Notes: generated by a model from the letters alone, not told the origin. A stretch of DNA of 64,000 bases from Ralstonia pickettii DTP0602 (GCA_000471925.1 CP006667.1:1116001-1180000); one strand, 5' to 3'. Positions 28,524 to 38,022 are shown, counted from the first letter of the stretch. A program made the numbers and translations.

Positions 28524-29012
28524 ATGAAGAAATACGCCATCCTGATGTGCTGCATGGGAAACATCTGTCGTTCCCCGACGGCGGAGGGCGTGCTGCGCGC
28601 CAAGCTGGCCGCAGCCGGGTTGGAGCCGATGGTCGAACTGGATTCGGCCGGCACGCACGAATACCACCTCGGCCGTGCGCCCGACCCGCGCACCCAGCGT
28701 CATGCGCTTACCCGCGGCTATGACCTGTCCGCGCTGCGCGCGCGCAAGGTGGGCCTGCCCGACTTCGACCGCTTCGACCTGATCCTGGCGATGGATCGCG
28801 AGAACCTGGCCGGCCTGACCCGGCTGCGCCCCGACGCCGCCGACAGGGTGCGCCTCCTGATGAGCTTCGCCACCCGCCACGATGCCGACGAAGTGCCGGA
28901 TCCGTACTACGGCGAGGGTGACGGCTTCGAGCGCGTGCTCGACTACATCGAAGACGCCTGCGACGGCCTGGTCGAGGTGCTGCGCCAGCGCCTGCAAGAC
29001 GACGCCGGCTGA
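28524..29012 (+). CDS. Low-molecular-weight protein-tyrosine phosphatase
   Basis: The 162-residue protein has the signature CMGNICRSP near the N-terminus, with nucleophile C10 and R16 (C-X5-R). It also has DSAGTHEYHLGRAPD and the general-acid loop DPYYGEGDGF. Such enzymes dephosphorylate tyrosine kinases of capsule systems or low-molecular-weight substrates. No kinase or exopolysaccharide gene is nearby. It starts at ATG 28524, and the family begins at this methionine. Confidence 0.93.
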   Translation: MKKYAILMCCMGNICRSPTAEGVLRAKLAAAGLEPMVELDSAGTHEYHLGRAPDPRTQRHALTRGYDLSALRARKVGLPDFDRFDLILAMDRENLAGLTRLRPDAADRVRLLMSFATRHDADEVPDPYYGEGDGFERVLDYIEDACDGLVEVLRQRLQDDAG

Positions 29013-29022
29013 TCCCGGCGCG

Positions 29023-29196
29023 GTGAGCTTTGCGCTGGCGTTCAATATGGCACTGCGGTCACGCAACCTGCGCCGCGTGGATCGGGCCGAACTGAGCCGG
29101 GCCGTGCGGCGGCGCATCCTGAAACAGCCGTTGTCGCTGGTGATGCCGCCGCGCGTGGCCGACCCGCAACCGGCCGCGGGCGGCCGGGAGGCTTGA
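29023..29196 (+). CDS. Possible small basic protein (uncertain)
   Basis: A GTG-started frame of 57 residues lies directly after the phosphatase gene and contains FNMALRSRNLRRVDRAELSR and a basic stretch. The family is not recognised and there is no good ribosome-binding site, so it may be non-coding. It ends just before the iscR promoter. Confidence 0.28.
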   Translation: MSFALAFNMALRSRNLRRVDRAELSRAVRRRILKQPLSLVMPPRVADPQPAAGGREA

Positions 29197-29211
29197 TGCA
29201 CTGCGGGAGGG

Positions 29212-29236
29212 GTAGTTGACTGAATTAGTCGGGTAC
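29212..29236. promoter_or_regulatory. IscR type 1 box, upstream copy
   Basis: The 25 bases match the type 1 IscR consensus at 23 positions, with core arms TTGACT and AGTCGG around an AATT centre. The box overlaps the -35 hexamer of iscR, so holo-IscR bound here would block transcription. Confidence 0.8.
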
Positions 29237-29245
29237 CTTTATACT
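29216..29245 (+). promoter_or_regulatory. iscR operon promoter
   Basis: TTGACT (29216-29221) and TATACT (29240-29245), 18 bp apart, form a good sigma-70 promoter about 60 bp ahead of iscR. Both elements fall inside or beside IscR boxes, the layout expected for autorepression. Confidence 0.75.
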
Positions 29246-29265
29246 TGACGGAATCGATCAAGTAT
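29241..29265. promoter_or_regulatory. IscR type 1 box, downstream copy
   Basis: This second type 1 element has arms ATACTTGAC and GATCAAGTAT and about 22 of 25 matches. It covers the -10 hexamer and the probable transcription start. Confidence 0.75.
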
Positions 29266-29268
29266 TAG

Positions 29269-29299
29269 CTTTACCCCAAAAGCGTTTTACCCCAAAAGC
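29269..29299 (+). repeat. Tandem direct repeat in the iscR leader
   Basis: TTTACCCCAAAAGC occurs twice, starting 17 bp apart, just ahead of the iscR start codon. The role is unknown; it may be a recent duplication or part of the leader structure. Confidence 0.7.
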
Positions 29300-29307
29300 C
29301 CTGCACC

Positions 29308-29859
29308 ATGAGACTGACCACCAAAGGCCGCTTCGCGGTCACCGCGATGATCGACCTGGCCATGCGCCAGGACCAGGGACCGGTCACGCTCGCCGGCATC
29401 AGCCAGCGGCAGAAGATCTCGTTGTCCTACCTGGAGCAGCTGTTTGGCAAGCTGCGCCGGCACGAGATCGTCGAAAGCGTGCGCGGCCCGGGCGGCGGCT
29501 ACAGTCTCGCCCGCAAGGCCGAAGACGTCACGGTGGCGGACATCATCATCGCCGTGGACGAGCCCCTGGACGCCACCCAATGCGGTGGGAAGGGCAATTG
29601 TAACGGAGATGACGGCTCCGGGCGCTGCATGACCCATGAACTGTGGGCCACGCTGAACCAGAAGATGGTCGAGTACCTCGACTCCGTTTCCCTCAAGAAC
29701 CTGGTGGACCAGCAGCGCGAGCGCCAGCCCGCGGTGCTGCACGACATGCGCGAGGAAGCCGCCGCACAGTCGGCTACGGCACGCGGCAAGGCCGACAAGC
29801 AGGAAAAGCCGGTCCGGGCCCGGGTGGTGAATTCAGTTTTCAGCCTGGCGCAGTCCTGA
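29308..29859 (+). CDS. iscR: Fe-S cluster assembly regulator IscR
   Basis: IscR is an Rrf2-family regulator that senses [2Fe-2S] supply and represses the isc operon. The 183-residue protein has the winged helix at the N-terminus ([18 protein letters not shown], and [20 protein letters not shown]). The cluster ligands are C92, C98, C107 and H110. The spacing C-X5-C-X8-C-X2-H is three residues longer in the middle than in E. coli (X5). An extended Lys/Arg/Gln-rich tail follows residue 140. Two IscR boxes precede the gene, so autorepression is expected. Confidence 0.95.
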   Translation: MRLTTKGRFAVTAMIDLAMRQDQGPVTLAGISQRQKISLSYLEQLFGKLRRHEIVESVRGPGGGYSLARKAEDVTVADIIIAVDEPLDATQCGGKGNCNGDDGSGRCMTHELWATLNQKMVEYLDSVSLKNLVDQQRERQPAVLHDMREEAAAQSATARGKADKQEKPVRARVVNSVFSLAQS

Positions 29860-29932
29860 GCACTTACTCGGGCGCACGACAGGCAACGGTAGAAATCAGC
29901 GATCAGCGGTCCCTAAAAAGGCAGTCATAACG

Positions 29933-31150
29933 ATGAGCACCCCACATTTCCCCATCTACATGGATTACTCGGCCACCACGCCGGTGGACCCGCGCGTGGC
30001 GGACAAGATGATTCCGTACCTGCGCGAGCAGTTCGGCAACCCCGCTTCGCGCAGCCACGCGTACGGCTGGGAAGCGGAGCGCGCGGTGGAAGAGGCGCGT
30101 GAGCAGGTGGCCGCACTGGTCGGCGCCGACCCGCGCGAGATCGTGTGGACATCGGGTGCGACCGAATCGAACAACCTGGCGATTAAGGGTGCCGCGAACT
30201 TCTATTCGGGCAAGGGCAAGCACCTCATCACCGTGAAGACCGAGCACAAGGCCGTGCTCGACACCACGCGCGAACTGGAGCGCCAGGGCTTCGAGGTGAC
30301 CTACCTGGACGTGAAGGAAAACGGCCTGCTCGACATGGAAGTGTTCAAGCAGGCGCTGCGCCCGGACACGATCCTGGTGTCGGTGATGCTGGTCAATAAC
30401 GAGATCGGCGTGATCCAGGACGTCGAGCAGATCGGCGAGATCTGCCGCGCGAAGGGCATTATCTTCCACTGCGACGCCGCGCAGGCGACCGGCAAGGTGG
30501 CGATCGACCTGAACAAGCTGAAGTGCGACCTGATGTCGTTCTCGGCCCACAAGACCTACGGCCCCAAGGGCGTCGGCGCGCTGTACGTGCGCCGCAAGCC
30601 GCGCGTGCGCATCGAGGCGCAGATGCACGGCGGCGGCCATGAGCGCGGTATGCGCTCGGGCACGCTGGCCACGCACCAGATCGTCGGCATGGGCGAAGCC
30701 TTCCGCATCGCCCGCGAAGAAATGGCAACGGAAAACGAGCGCATCCGCATGCTGCGCGACCGCCTGTGGAACGGCCTGTCGGACATGGAAGAGGTCTACC
30801 TGAACGGCGACCTGGAACATCGCGTGCCGCACAACCTGAACGTCAGCTTCAACTTCGTCGAAGGCGAGTCGCTGATCATGGCAATCAAGGACGTGGCGGT
30901 GTCGTCGGGCTCGGCCTGCACCTCGGCCTCGCTGGAGCCGTCCTACGTACTGCGCGCGCTGGGCCGCAACGACGAACTGGCGCACAGCTCGATCCGCTTC
31001 ACGGTCGGCCGCTTCACCACCGAGCAGGAAATCGACTACACCATCCAGTTGCTCAAGTCGAAGATCGGCAAGCTGCGCGATCTGTCGCCGCTGTGGGAAA
31101 TGTTCAAGGATGGTGTCGACCTGAATTCGATCCAGTGGGCTGCGCACTGA
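29933..31150 (+). CDS. iscS: Cysteine desulfurase IscS
   Basis: IscS takes sulfur from cysteine as a persulfide and delivers it to IscU. The 405-residue protein has [13 protein letters not shown] at its N-terminus, the PLP lysine K207 in [12 protein letters not shown], and the mobile active-site cysteine C329 in [17 protein letters not shown]. All are canonical for group I NifS/IscS enzymes. It is the second gene of the isc operon, 73 bp after iscR. Confidence 0.97.
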   Translation: MSTPHFPIYMDYSATTPVDPRVADKMIPYLREQFGNPASRSHAYGWEAERAVEEAREQVAALVGADPREIVWTSGATESNNLAIKGAANFYSGKGKHLITVKTEHKAVLDTTRELERQGFEVTYLDVKENGLLDMEVFKQALRPDTILVSVMLVNNEIGVIQDVEQIGEICRAKGIIFHCDAAQATGKVAIDLNKLKCDLMSFSAHKTYGPKGVGALYVRRKPRVRIEAQMHGGGHERGMRSGTLATHQIVGMGEAFRIAREEMATENERIRMLRDRLWNGLSDMEEVYLNGDLEHRVPHNLNVSFNFVEGESLIMAIKDVAVSSGSACTSASLEPSYVLRALGRNDELAHSSIRFTVGRFTTEQEIDYTIQLLKSKIGKLRDLSPLWEMFKDGVDLNSIQWAAH

Positions 31151-31216
31151 CGCGCCCGCCGGAACAGCACAAATAACAGCAATACCCCCGCAAAAGATAC
31201 GCAAGAGGTAAGCAAA

Positions 31217-31618
31217 ATGTCATACAGCACAAAGGTTCTCGACCACTATGAAAACCCCCGCAACGTCGGTTCGTTCGACAAGAACGACGATGCGGTCGGC
31301 ACCGGTATGGTTGGCGCACCGGCTTGCGGCGACGTGATGAAGCTGCAGATCAAGGTCAACGAGGCTGGCGTGATCGAAGACGCCAAGTTCAAGACCTACG
31401 GCTGCGGCTCGGCCATCGCTTCGTCCTCGCTCGTGACCGAGTGGGTCAAGGGCAAGACCGTGGACCAGGCGCTGGAGATCAAGAACACCCAGATCGCCGA
31501 AGAACTGGCGCTGCCGCCGGTGAAGATCCACTGCTCGATCCTGGCCGAAGACGCGATCAAGGCCGCTGTCGAGGACTACAAGAAGAAGCACGGCGAGGCC
31601 GAGCAGAAGGCTGCCTGA
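31217..31618 (+). CDS. iscU: Fe-S scaffold IscU
   Basis: IscU is the scaffold on which [2Fe-2S] and [4Fe-4S] clusters are built. The 133-residue protein has the three ligand cysteines C37 (APACGDVM, with D39), C63 ([11 protein letters not shown]) and C106, with H105 next to it (KIHCSIL). It also has the LPPVK motif (99-103) recognised by HscA. The gene lies 66 bp after iscS. Confidence 0.97.
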   Translation: MSYSTKVLDHYENPRNVGSFDKNDDAVGTGMVGAPACGDVMKLQIKVNEAGVIEDAKFKTYGCGSAIASSSLVTEWVKGKTVDQALEIKNTQIAEELALPPVKIHCSILAEDAIKAAVEDYKKKHGEAEQKAA

Positions 31619-31649
31619 TTCTGTCGAGCCGACGAAGGAAGACGCAACG

Positions 31650-31970
31650 ATGATCACGATGACCGAGAAGGCGGCCAAGCATGTCGCCCGCTACCTGGAA
31701 CGCCGCGGCAAGGGCGTGGGCCTGCGCCTGGGCGTGAAGACCACCGGCTGCTCGGGCCTCGCCTACAAGCTGGAATACGTGGACGACCTGCTGCCGGAAG
31801 ACAAGGTGTTCGAGTCGCACGGCATCAAGGTCATCGTCGACGCCAAGAGCCTGCCGTATATCGACGGCACCGAACTCGACTATGCGCGCGAAGGGTTGAA
31901 CGAAGGTTTCCGCTTCAACAACCCCAACGTCAAGGACGAGTGCGGCTGCGGCGAGTCCTTCACGGTCTGA
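31650..31970 (+). CDS. iscA: Iron-sulfur carrier IscA
   Basis: The A-type carrier delivers iron or clusters to target proteins. The 106-residue protein has its three conserved cysteines, C34 (TTGCSGLAY) and C98 and C100 (ECGCGESF). It is placed canonically after iscU, with a 31-bp gap. Confidence 0.96.
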   Translation: MITMTEKAAKHVARYLERRGKGVGLRLGVKTTGCSGLAYKLEYVDDLLPEDKVFESHGIKVIVDAKSLPYIDGTELDYAREGLNEGFRFNNPNVKDECGCGESFTV

Positions 31971-31995
31971 GCCGCGTCAGCGTACGCAAGCCGCG

Positions 31996-32223
31996 GTGGA
32001 GCGCAGCATCGTCGGGTTCCGCCGGGACGAGGAAGGCCACTGGGTGGCGGAACTCGACTGCGGGCACGGCCAGCATGTGCGGCATGATCCGCCGTGGCAG
32101 TCGCGGCCATGGACTCAGAGCGAGCAGGGCCGCGCCGGCATGATCGGCAGGCGGGTGAACTGCCTGAAGTGCGACCGCAACGAGCCGCCAGCCGAGTGGG
32201 CAGGTAAGCCTGCTGAGCGGTAG
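31996..32223 (+). CDS. DUF3565 family protein within the isc operon
   Basis: The 75-residue protein starts at a GTG and reads MERSIVGFRRDEEGHWVAEL, followed by DCGHGQHVRHDPPW and VNCLKCDRNEPP. The pattern of histidines and cysteines (CGHGQHVRH and CLKC) is typical of DUF3565 and could bind a metal. It lies between iscA (25 bp before) and hscB (57 bp after), so it is probably transcribed with the cluster-assembly machinery. Its function is unknown. Confidence 0.8.
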   Translation: MERSIVGFRRDEEGHWVAELDCGHGQHVRHDPPWQSRPWTQSEQGRAGMIGRRVNCLKCDRNEPPAEWAGKPAER

Positions 32224-32280
32224 CGGGGCGGCAAATGGACAAAGGGGCGGCGCGGCCGCTCCTTTTTCTTGGGGAAGCAG

Positions 32281-32799
32281 TTGAAAGACGATTTTTTTGC
32301 GCTGTTCGGCCTGCCCGCGCAGTACGGCGTCGACGAGGCCGCGCTGGATGCGGCGTACCGCACCGTGCAGTCGCAGGCGCATCCGGACCGCTTTGCCAGT
32401 GCGGGCGACGCCGAACGCCGTGTGGCCATGCAGTGGGCCGCGCATGCCAATGAAGCCTATCGTACGCTGCGCCAGCCGCTGCGGCGCGCGACCTACCTGC
32501 TGAAGCTGCGCGGCGTCGATGTGCAGGCCGAGAACAACACGGCCATGACGCCGGCCTTCCTGATGCAGCAGATGGAATGGCGCGAGGCGCTGCAGGAGGC
32601 GGTGGAAGCGCGTGACGTGGACCGGCTCGATGCGCTGCTGCGCAGCCTGCGCCAGGAAAAGCGCGAGCGCCACGCCGCGCTGGGTGCGCTGCTGGACGCC
32701 GGCGACAACGAGGCGGCCGGCGGCGCGGTACGGCAACTGATGTTCATCGAGAAGATCGAGCACGATACCAGCGAGGCCATCGACCGGCTGGAAGACTGA
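32281..32799 (+). CDS. hscB: Fe-S protein co-chaperone HscB
   Basis: HscB is a J-domain protein that brings IscU to HscA. The 172-residue protein has a J domain with the HPD motif (34-36, in [10 protein letters not shown]) and a C-terminal three-helix domain that binds IscU. No ATG is available before the conserved part. I chose the TTG at 32281, preceded by GGGGAAG; an alternative TTG at 32269 adds four residues. The non-ATG start may lower its translation relative to its neighbours. Confidence 0.92.
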   Translation: MKDDFFALFGLPAQYGVDEAALDAAYRTVQSQAHPDRFASAGDAERRVAMQWAAHANEAYRTLRQPLRRATYLLKLRGVDVQAENNTAMTPAFLMQQMEWREALQEAVEARDVDRLDALLRSLRQEKRERHAALGALLDAGDNEAAGGAVRQLMFIEKIEHDTSEAIDRLED

Positions 32800-32895
32800 C
32801 CGGCACGATTGCCGGGCCCGTGACACAATGGCGCCCGGCGCGAAATCCGCCCGCATGGCGGTTTCCCCTGCCGCACAAGACAGCGAAGAATTACC

Positions 32896-34761
32896 ATGGC
32901 ACTGCTCCAGATTTCCGAACCCGGCATGTCGCCGGCGCCCCACCAACGCCGCCTGGCGGTCGGCATCGACCTCGGCACCACCAACTCGCTGGTGGCCGCG
33001 GTACGCAGCAGCATCCCCGAAGTGCTGGGGGACGAGCGCGGCCGCGCGCTGCTGCCCTCGGTCGTGCGCTACCTGCCGGACCGCACCACGCATATCGGCT
33101 ACCGGGCCCAGGATGAGGCGGTGCGCGACCCGAAGAACACCATCGTCTCGGTCAAGCGCTTCATGGGCCGCGGCCTGCGCGACATCGCCAATATCGAGCA
33201 CAGCCCGTACGACTTCGTCGACGCGCCTGGCATGCTGCAGATCAAGACCGTGGCCGGCGTGAAGAGCCCGGTCGAGATCTCGGCCGAGATCCTCGCCACG
33301 CTGCGCCAGCGCGCCGAGGATTCGCTCGGCGACGACCTGGTCGGCGCGGTCATCACCGTGCCTGCGTACTTCGACGAGGCCCAGCGCCAGGCGACCAAGG
33401 ACGCCGCGCGCCTGGCCGGCCTGGAAGTGCTGCGCCTGCTCAACGAGCCGACCGCGGCGGCCATCGCCTATGGGCTGGACAATGCATCGGAAGGCATTTA
33501 CGCGGTCTACGACCTGGGTGGCGGCACCTTCGATATTTCCGTGCTGAAGCTCACCCGCGGCGTGTTCGAAGTGATGGCCACGGGCGGCGACTCGGCGCTC
33601 GGCGGCGACGATTTCGACCAGCGCGTGCTGTGCTGGATCGTCGAGCAGGCCGGCCTGCAGCCGCTGTCGGCGCAGGACATGCGCCTGCTGATGGTGCGCG
33701 CGCGCGCCGCCAAGGAAGCGCTGTCGGAAGCGGACAGTACCGTGATCGATGCCGTGCTGGATTCCGGCGAGATCGTCCACCTGACGCTGACCGACGAAAC
33801 CTTTGAGCAGATCACTGCCCATCTGGTGCAGAAAACGCTGGCGCCGGTGCGCAAGGTGCTGCGCGACGCCGGTGTGAGCCCCGACGAGGTCAAGGGCGTG
33901 GTGCTGGTTGGCGGCGCCACGCGCATGCCGTCGATCCGCAAGGCCGTGGGCGACTACTTCGGTCAGACCCCGCTGACCAACCTCGATCCGGACCGCGTGG
34001 TGGCGCTGGGCGCCGCGATGCAGGCCAACCTGCTGGCCGGCAACCATGCCCCGGGCGAAGACTGGCTGCTGCTCGACGTGATCCCGCTGTCGCTGGGCGT
34101 GGAGACCATGGGCGGCCTGGTCGAGAAGATCATCCCGCGCAACAGCACCATCCCGGTGGCGCGCGCGCAGGAATTCACCACCTTCAAGGATGGCCAGACC
34201 GCGATGGCGATCCATGTGCTGCAGGGCGAGCGCGAGCTGGCCAGCGACTGCCGCTCGCTGGCGCGCTTCGAGCTGCGCGGCATCCCGCCGATGGTGGCGG
34301 GCGCGGCACGCATCCGCGTGACCTACCAGGTCGACGCCGACGGGCTGCTGTCGGTGACCGCGCGCGAAACCCATTCGGGCGTGGAAGCGTCGGTCACGGT
34401 CAAGCCGTCGTACGGCCTGGCCGACGACGATATCGCGCGCATGCTGCAGGAGAGCTTCCGCGAAGCCGAGCACGACATGAAGAGCCGCGCGCTGGCGGAA
34501 GAGCGCGTCGAAGCCGACCGCCTGGCCGAGGCCACGCTGCGCGCGCTGGAAACCGACGGCGACCTGTTGTCGGCGGACGAGCGCGCCGCGGTCGAGGCGC
34601 TGGTGGCTTCGGTGCGCGAGATTGCCACCGGCGAAGACCACCACGCCATCCACGCCGCGGTGGAGAAGCTGTCGCACGGCACCGACGAATTCGCCGCACG
34701 CCGTATGGACCGCTCGATCAAGAGCGCGCTGGCGGGGCGCAAGGTGCAGGAGCTGGGCTGA
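32896..34761 (+). CDS. hscA: Fe-S assembly chaperone HscA
   Basis: HscA is a specialised Hsp70 that releases clusters from IscU. The 621-residue protein has the ATPase phosphate loops [14 protein letters not shown] and [14 protein letters not shown], the [13 protein letters not shown] segment, and [16 protein letters not shown], followed by a substrate-binding domain. It is slightly shorter than DnaK, as usual. The gene lies 96 bp after hscB. Confidence 0.97.
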   Translation: MALLQISEPGMSPAPHQRRLAVGIDLGTTNSLVAAVRSSIPEVLGDERGRALLPSVVRYLPDRTTHIGYRAQDEAVRDPKNTIVSVKRFMGRGLRDIANIEHSPYDFVDAPGMLQIKTVAGVKSPVEISAEILATLRQRAEDSLGDDLVGAVITVPAYFDEAQRQATKDAARLAGLEVLRLLNEPTAAAIAYGLDNASEGIYAVYDLGGGTFDISVLKLTRGVFEVMATGGDSALGGDDFDQRVLCWIVEQAGLQPLSAQDMRLLMVRARAAKEALSEADSTVIDAVLDSGEIVHLTLTDETFEQITAHLVQKTLAPVRKVLRDAGVSPDEVKGVVLVGGATRMPSIRKAVGDYFGQTPLTNLDPDRVVALGAAMQANLLAGNHAPGEDWLLLDVIPLSLGVETMGGLVEKIIPRNSTIPVARAQEFTTFKDGQTAMAIHVLQGERELASDCRSLARFELRGIPPMVAGAARIRVTYQVDADGLLSVTARETHSGVEASVTVKPSYGLADDDIARMLQESFREAEHDMKSRALAEERVEADRLAEATLRALETDGDLLSADERAAVEALVASVREIATGEDHHAIHAAVEKLSHGTDEFAARRMDRSIKSALAGRKVQELG

Positions 34762-34801
34762 TCACCACGCCTGCACCGCATTACAGATACCAGGACACGA
34801 G

Positions 34802-35140
34802 ATGCCACAGATCATAGTTTTGCCACACGTCGAATACTGCCCGGACGGGACGGTGATCGAAGCCGAGCAGGGCGTCAGCGTCTGCGACGCGCTGCTTTCC
34901 CACGGCATCGCGATCGAGCATGCGTGCGAGAAATCGTGCGCCTGCACCACCTGCCACGTGATCGTGCGCGAGGGCTTCAACTCGCTCAACGAGGCCGAGG
35001 AGAAGGAAGAGGACCTGCTCGACAAGGCCTGGGGGCTGGAGCCGAATTCGCGGCTCTCGTGCCAGGCCATCGTCGATGAGGACGACCTGACCATCGAGAT
35101 CCCGAAGTACACCATCAACCACGCCAAGGAAGGCCACTGA
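34802..35140 (+). CDS. fdx: [2Fe-2S] ferredoxin of the ISC system
   Basis: Fdx supplies electrons for cluster assembly. The 112-residue protein has ligands C42, C48, C51 and C87 in CEKSCACTTCHV and LSCQAIV, with the extra C46 found in this family. The start is the ATG at 34802, where the family begins (MPQIIVLPH). The gene is 40 bp after hscA. Confidence 0.96.
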   Translation: MPQIIVLPHVEYCPDGTVIEAEQGVSVCDALLSHGIAIEHACEKSCACTTCHVIVREGFNSLNEAEEKEEDLLDKAWGLEPNSRLSCQAIVDEDDLTIEIPKYTINHAKEGH

Positions 35141-35174
35141 GCGGCCGGCACTGACCTCAGCGGAGAAGAACCTC

Positions 35175-35369
35175 ATGAAGTGGACCGATACCTACGCCAT
35201 CGCGGCAGCCCTGTACGACAAGTATCCTGACGTCGATCCGGTCGGCGTGCGCTTTACCGACCTGCGCCGCTGGGTGCTGGAGCTCGACGGCTTTGCCGAC
35301 GTGCCGGAACGCTCGGGCGAGAAGATCCTGGAGGCCATCCAGCAGGCCTGGATCCAGGAAGCGGAATAA
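35175..35369 (+). CDS. iscX: IscX (Fe-S assembly protein)
   Basis: The 64-residue acidic protein contains TDTYAIAAALYDKYPDVDPV and FTDLRRWVLELDGF, the conserved features of IscX/YfhJ. It binds IscS and iron and is proposed to tune cluster assembly. It is the last gene of the operon, followed by a strong terminator. Confidence 0.95.
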   Translation: MKWTDTYAIAAALYDKYPDVDPVGVRFTDLRRWVLELDGFADVPERSGEKILEAIQQAWIQEAE

Positions 35370-35389
35370 CTTCGCAGTATCGGGAGGAA

Positions 35390-35422
35390 GCAGAAAGGCC
35401 GGCCAGATGCCGGCCTTTCTGC
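35390..35422. terminator. Terminator of the isc operon
   Basis: A perfect 14-bp stem (GCAGAAAGGCCGGC and its complement) encloses a 5-base loop (CAGAT), followed by TTTGGTG. It lies 21 bp after iscX and could also serve the convergent glycine-zipper gene. Confidence 0.88.
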
Positions 35423-35445
35423 TTTGGTGTTTCGCAAGAGCCTGG

Positions 35446-36186
35446 TCAGCCCCGCACCAGCGCGCCGTTCTCCATGTGCACGCGCTCGCCTACCTGCACT
35501 GCAGGATCCTGCTCGTAGGTGAAGCTGCGTTGACTGCCATCGTCCATGCGCACGCGGACTTCGTAATGCGTGTCCTTGCTGACCGCCTTCTCGATCTGGT
35601 TGCCGGCCACGCCGCCGCCCACCGCACCGACCACGGTGCCGACGATGCGGCCGTTGCCCTTGCCGACCTGGTTGCCCAGCAGGCCGCCGACCACGGCACC
35701 GCCTAGCGCGCCCAGGCCGCTGGTGTTGGGCTTCTGGGTCTGGATCGGGGTCACGGCGACCACGCGGCCGGCGTAGGGACTGCCCTTGGCGGCCTGGCGC
35801 TCGGTGTCGGCGCGCTGGCTGGCGCGCGGCTCGCTCTCGCGCTGCGCGGCCTGGCTTGCCGGGGCGGTGCGTGGTGCGGCTTGCGACGAACGGACGGCGT
35901 CCGGATTGGCCGAGCGCGGCTGGCCGTCATCGTAGACCGGTGGGCGCGTGGTGCTGCCCGGCGGGGGCGCAGTCTCCGCGGTGACTGGCAGCGGGCCTTG
36001 CGGACCTTGTTGCGTTTGCAGGTCAGGGTTGGCCTTGCTGATCGGCAGCACGCCGGTTACGGCGGCAACGGCGGTCAGGCTGGCGATCACCACGGCCACG
36101 GCTGCCGCGCCGATCAGCGGATGCAGCCGGCGTTGCGGCGGCAGCGGGGCAGGGGTGTGGTCTTGCGAGGTGGCTTGGCTCTGCAT
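35446..36186 (-). CDS. Glycine-zipper 2TM-domain membrane protein
   Basis: The 246-residue protein has an N-terminal membrane anchor (about 24-48) and a disordered Pro/Gln/Ala-rich linker (about 55-140). A glycine-zipper segment follows (GALGGAVVGGLLGNQVGKGN, then VVGAVGGGVAGNQIEK), then a small beta domain (YEVRVRMDDGSQRSF). This is the Rickettsia 17-kDa/SlyB-like fold associated with envelope integrity. No lipobox is present, so it is probably anchored in the inner membrane. The function is unknown. Confidence 0.82.
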   Translation of the reverse strand: MQSQATSQDHTPAPLPPQRRLHPLIGAAAVAVVIASLTAVAAVTGVLPISKANPDLQTQQGPQGPLPVTAETAPPPGSTTRPPVYDDGQPRSANPDAVRSSQAAPRTAPASQAAQRESEPRASQRADTERQAAKGSPYAGRVVAVTPIQTQKPNTSGLGALGGAVVGGLLGNQVGKGNGRIVGTVVGAVGGGVAGNQIEKAVSKDTHYEVRVRMDDGSQRSFTYEQDPAVQVGERVHMENGALVRG

Positions 36187-36426
36187 TGTTGTGGCTCCGG
36201 TGCGGCGAAGGCCGCGATGGGATGGAACCAGTGTGGCCGAAGCGGGTGGCGTTTTCCGTTTGTTTTTGTAAATATATGTAGGCGGAAAAGGCCTTTTGTA
36301 TCAATGGGTTGGGTGTTGCTCGCGCTGCCTGTTGGCGGGATGGCTGTAACAATCGGGGGCCGCGCGACGCGATCTGGATGACCGCTGTGTGCTCCCTCTC
36401 CCGCTTGCGGGAGAGGGAGCACACCA
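36187..36426. other. Intergenic region between lysS and the glycine-zipper gene
   Basis: The region is 240 bp. The right part is a low-G+C stretch that would hold the glycine-zipper gene promoter on the minus strand. The left part, adjoining lysS, holds the long palindrome listed separately. I see no gene. Confidence 0.5.
36387..36424. repeat. Dispersed palindromic repeat with 18-bp perfect stem
   Basis: GTGTGCTCCCTCTCCCGC-TT-GCGGGAGAGGGAGCACAC (arms at 36387-36404 and 36407-36424) is a perfect hairpin ending three bases past the lysS stop. A related, decayed copy lies at 46821-46864. It may act as a terminator of lysS, although it has no U tract. Related CTCCCTCTCCCGC elements are common between genes in high-G+C Proteobacteria. 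Confidence 0.8.
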
Positions 36427-37971
36427 TCAGTCTTCCCGGCGCAGGTGCGGGAACAGGATGACGTCGCGGATATTGGGGCTGTCCGTCAGCAGCATCACCA
36501 GGCGGTCGATGCCGATACCGCAGCCGCCCGTCGGGGGCATGCCGTACTCCAGCGCGCGGATGTAGTCGGCGTCGAAGTACATCGCCTCCTCGTCGCCGGC
36601 GTCCTTCTGCTCGACCTGCTTGCGGAAACGATCAGCCTGGTCCTCGGCATCGTTCAGCTCCGAGAAGCCGTTGGCGATCTCGCGGCCGGTGATGAACAGC
36701 TCGAAGCGCTCGGTAATGCCCGGCACCGTGTCCGAGGCGCGCGCCAGCGGCGAGACCTCGACCGGGTAGTCGACGATGAAAGTCGGCTCCCACAGCTGGC
36801 TTTCAGCGGTTTCCTCGAACAGCACCAGTTGCAGTGTGCCCAGGCCGGCGTTGAGGAACTGCGGCGCGTTGGTGTTGACGCCGAACTTCTTCAGCTCGGT
36901 GCGCAGGAATTCCGAATCGGCCAGCTGCGCGTCGGTGTACTGCGGCGCGAACTTCTGGATCGCCTGGCAGATGGTCAGGCGGTGGAACGGCTTCGACAGG
37001 TCCAGCTCGCGGTCCTGGTAGGTCAGCACGGCGCTGCCGCGCGCATCGATGGCGGCCTTGCGGATCAGGTCCTCGGTGAAGTCCATCAGCCAGCGGTAGT
37101 CCGTGTAGGCCGCGTAGAACTCCATCATGGTGAACTCGGGGTTGTGGCGCGGGCTCACCCCTTCGTTGCGGAAGTTGCGGTTGATCTCGAACACCCGCTC
37201 GAAGCCGCCCACGACCAGGCGCTTCAGGTACAGCTCAGGCGCGATGCGCAGGAACATCTGCATGTCCAGCGCATTGTGGTGCGTGATAAAGGGCTTGGCC
37301 GCGGCGCCGCCCGGGATCGGGTGCAGCATCGGCGTTTCCACTTCCATGAAGCCTGCATCGGCCATATGGCGGCGCAGCGACGAGATCGCGTTGGTGCGGG
37401 CGCGGAAGGTGTTGCGCGTTTCCGGCGACACGATCAGGTCGACATAGCGCTGGCGGTACTTCATTTCCTGGTCGGCCAGGCCGTGGAACTTGTCCGGCAG
37501 CGGGCGCAGCGACTTGGACAGCAGGCGCAGCTCGCGCACCTGCACCGACAGCTCGCCCTTGTTGGTGCGGAACAGCTCGCCGCGGGCGCTGATGATGTCG
37601 CCCAGGTCCCAGTGCTTGAACGCGGCGTAGACTTCTTCGCCGACCTTGTCGCGCGTGATGTAGAACTGGATCTGGCCGCTGCCGTCCTGCACGGTGGCGA
37701 AGCTGGCCTTGCCCATCACGCGCTTGAGCATCATGCGGCCGGCGATGGACACCTCGACGGGGCTGGCTTCGAGCGCGGCCTGGTCGGTTTCGCCGTACTG
37801 CGCGTGCAGCGTGGCGGCCTGGTGGGTCGGGCGGAAATCGTTGGGGAAGGCCACGCCTTGCTGGCGCAGCGCGGCCAGTTTCTCGCGCCGCTCCGCGATG
37901 ATCTTGTTCTCGTCGACGGCGGGCGTTTCTGCGGCGGCGGGCTTGGCCTGGGCGCGGTTCGGTTCAGTCAT
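36427..37971 (-). CDS. lysS: Lysyl-tRNA synthetase (class II)
   Basis: LysS charges tRNA-Lys. The 514-residue protein has the OB-fold anticodon-binding domain in the first third, class II motif 2 ([20 protein letters not shown]) and motif 3 ([15 protein letters not shown]), and the ending [15 protein letters not shown] typical of bacterial LysRS. It lies downstream of the SDR gene and prfB on the same strand, recalling the prfB-lysS operon of enteric bacteria. Confidence 0.98.
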   Translation of the reverse strand: MTEPNRAQAKPAAAETPAVDENKIIAERREKLAALRQQGVAFPNDFRPTHQAATLHAQYGETDQAALEASPVEVSIAGRMMLKRVMGKASFATVQDGSGQIQFYITRDKVGEEVYAAFKHWDLGDIISARGELFRTNKGELSVQVRELRLLSKSLRPLPDKFHGLADQEMKYRQRYVDLIVSPETRNTFRARTNAISSLRRHMADAGFMEVETPMLHPIPGGAAAKPFITHHNALDMQMFLRIAPELYLKRLVVGGFERVFEINRNFRNEGVSPRHNPEFTMMEFYAAYTDYRWLMDFTEDLIRKAAIDARGSAVLTYQDRELDLSKPFHRLTICQAIQKFAPQYTDAQLADSEFLRTELKKFGVNTNAPQFLNAGLGTLQLVLFEETAESQLWEPTFIVDYPVEVSPLARASDTVPGITERFELFITGREIANGFSELNDAEDQADRFRKQVEQKDAGDEEAMYFDADYIRALEYGMPPTGGCGIGIDRLVMLLTDSPNIRDVILFPHLRRED

Positions 37972-38022
37972 GATGTCTGGTGGGATCGCGCGCGGCAGGC
38001 CGCGCGCGGATTCGTTATGGCT

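Noticed and set aside
31960..34677. Long minus-strand frame opposite hscB/hscA
   Set aside because: It is an antisense shadow of well-identified isc genes, without signal or motif.
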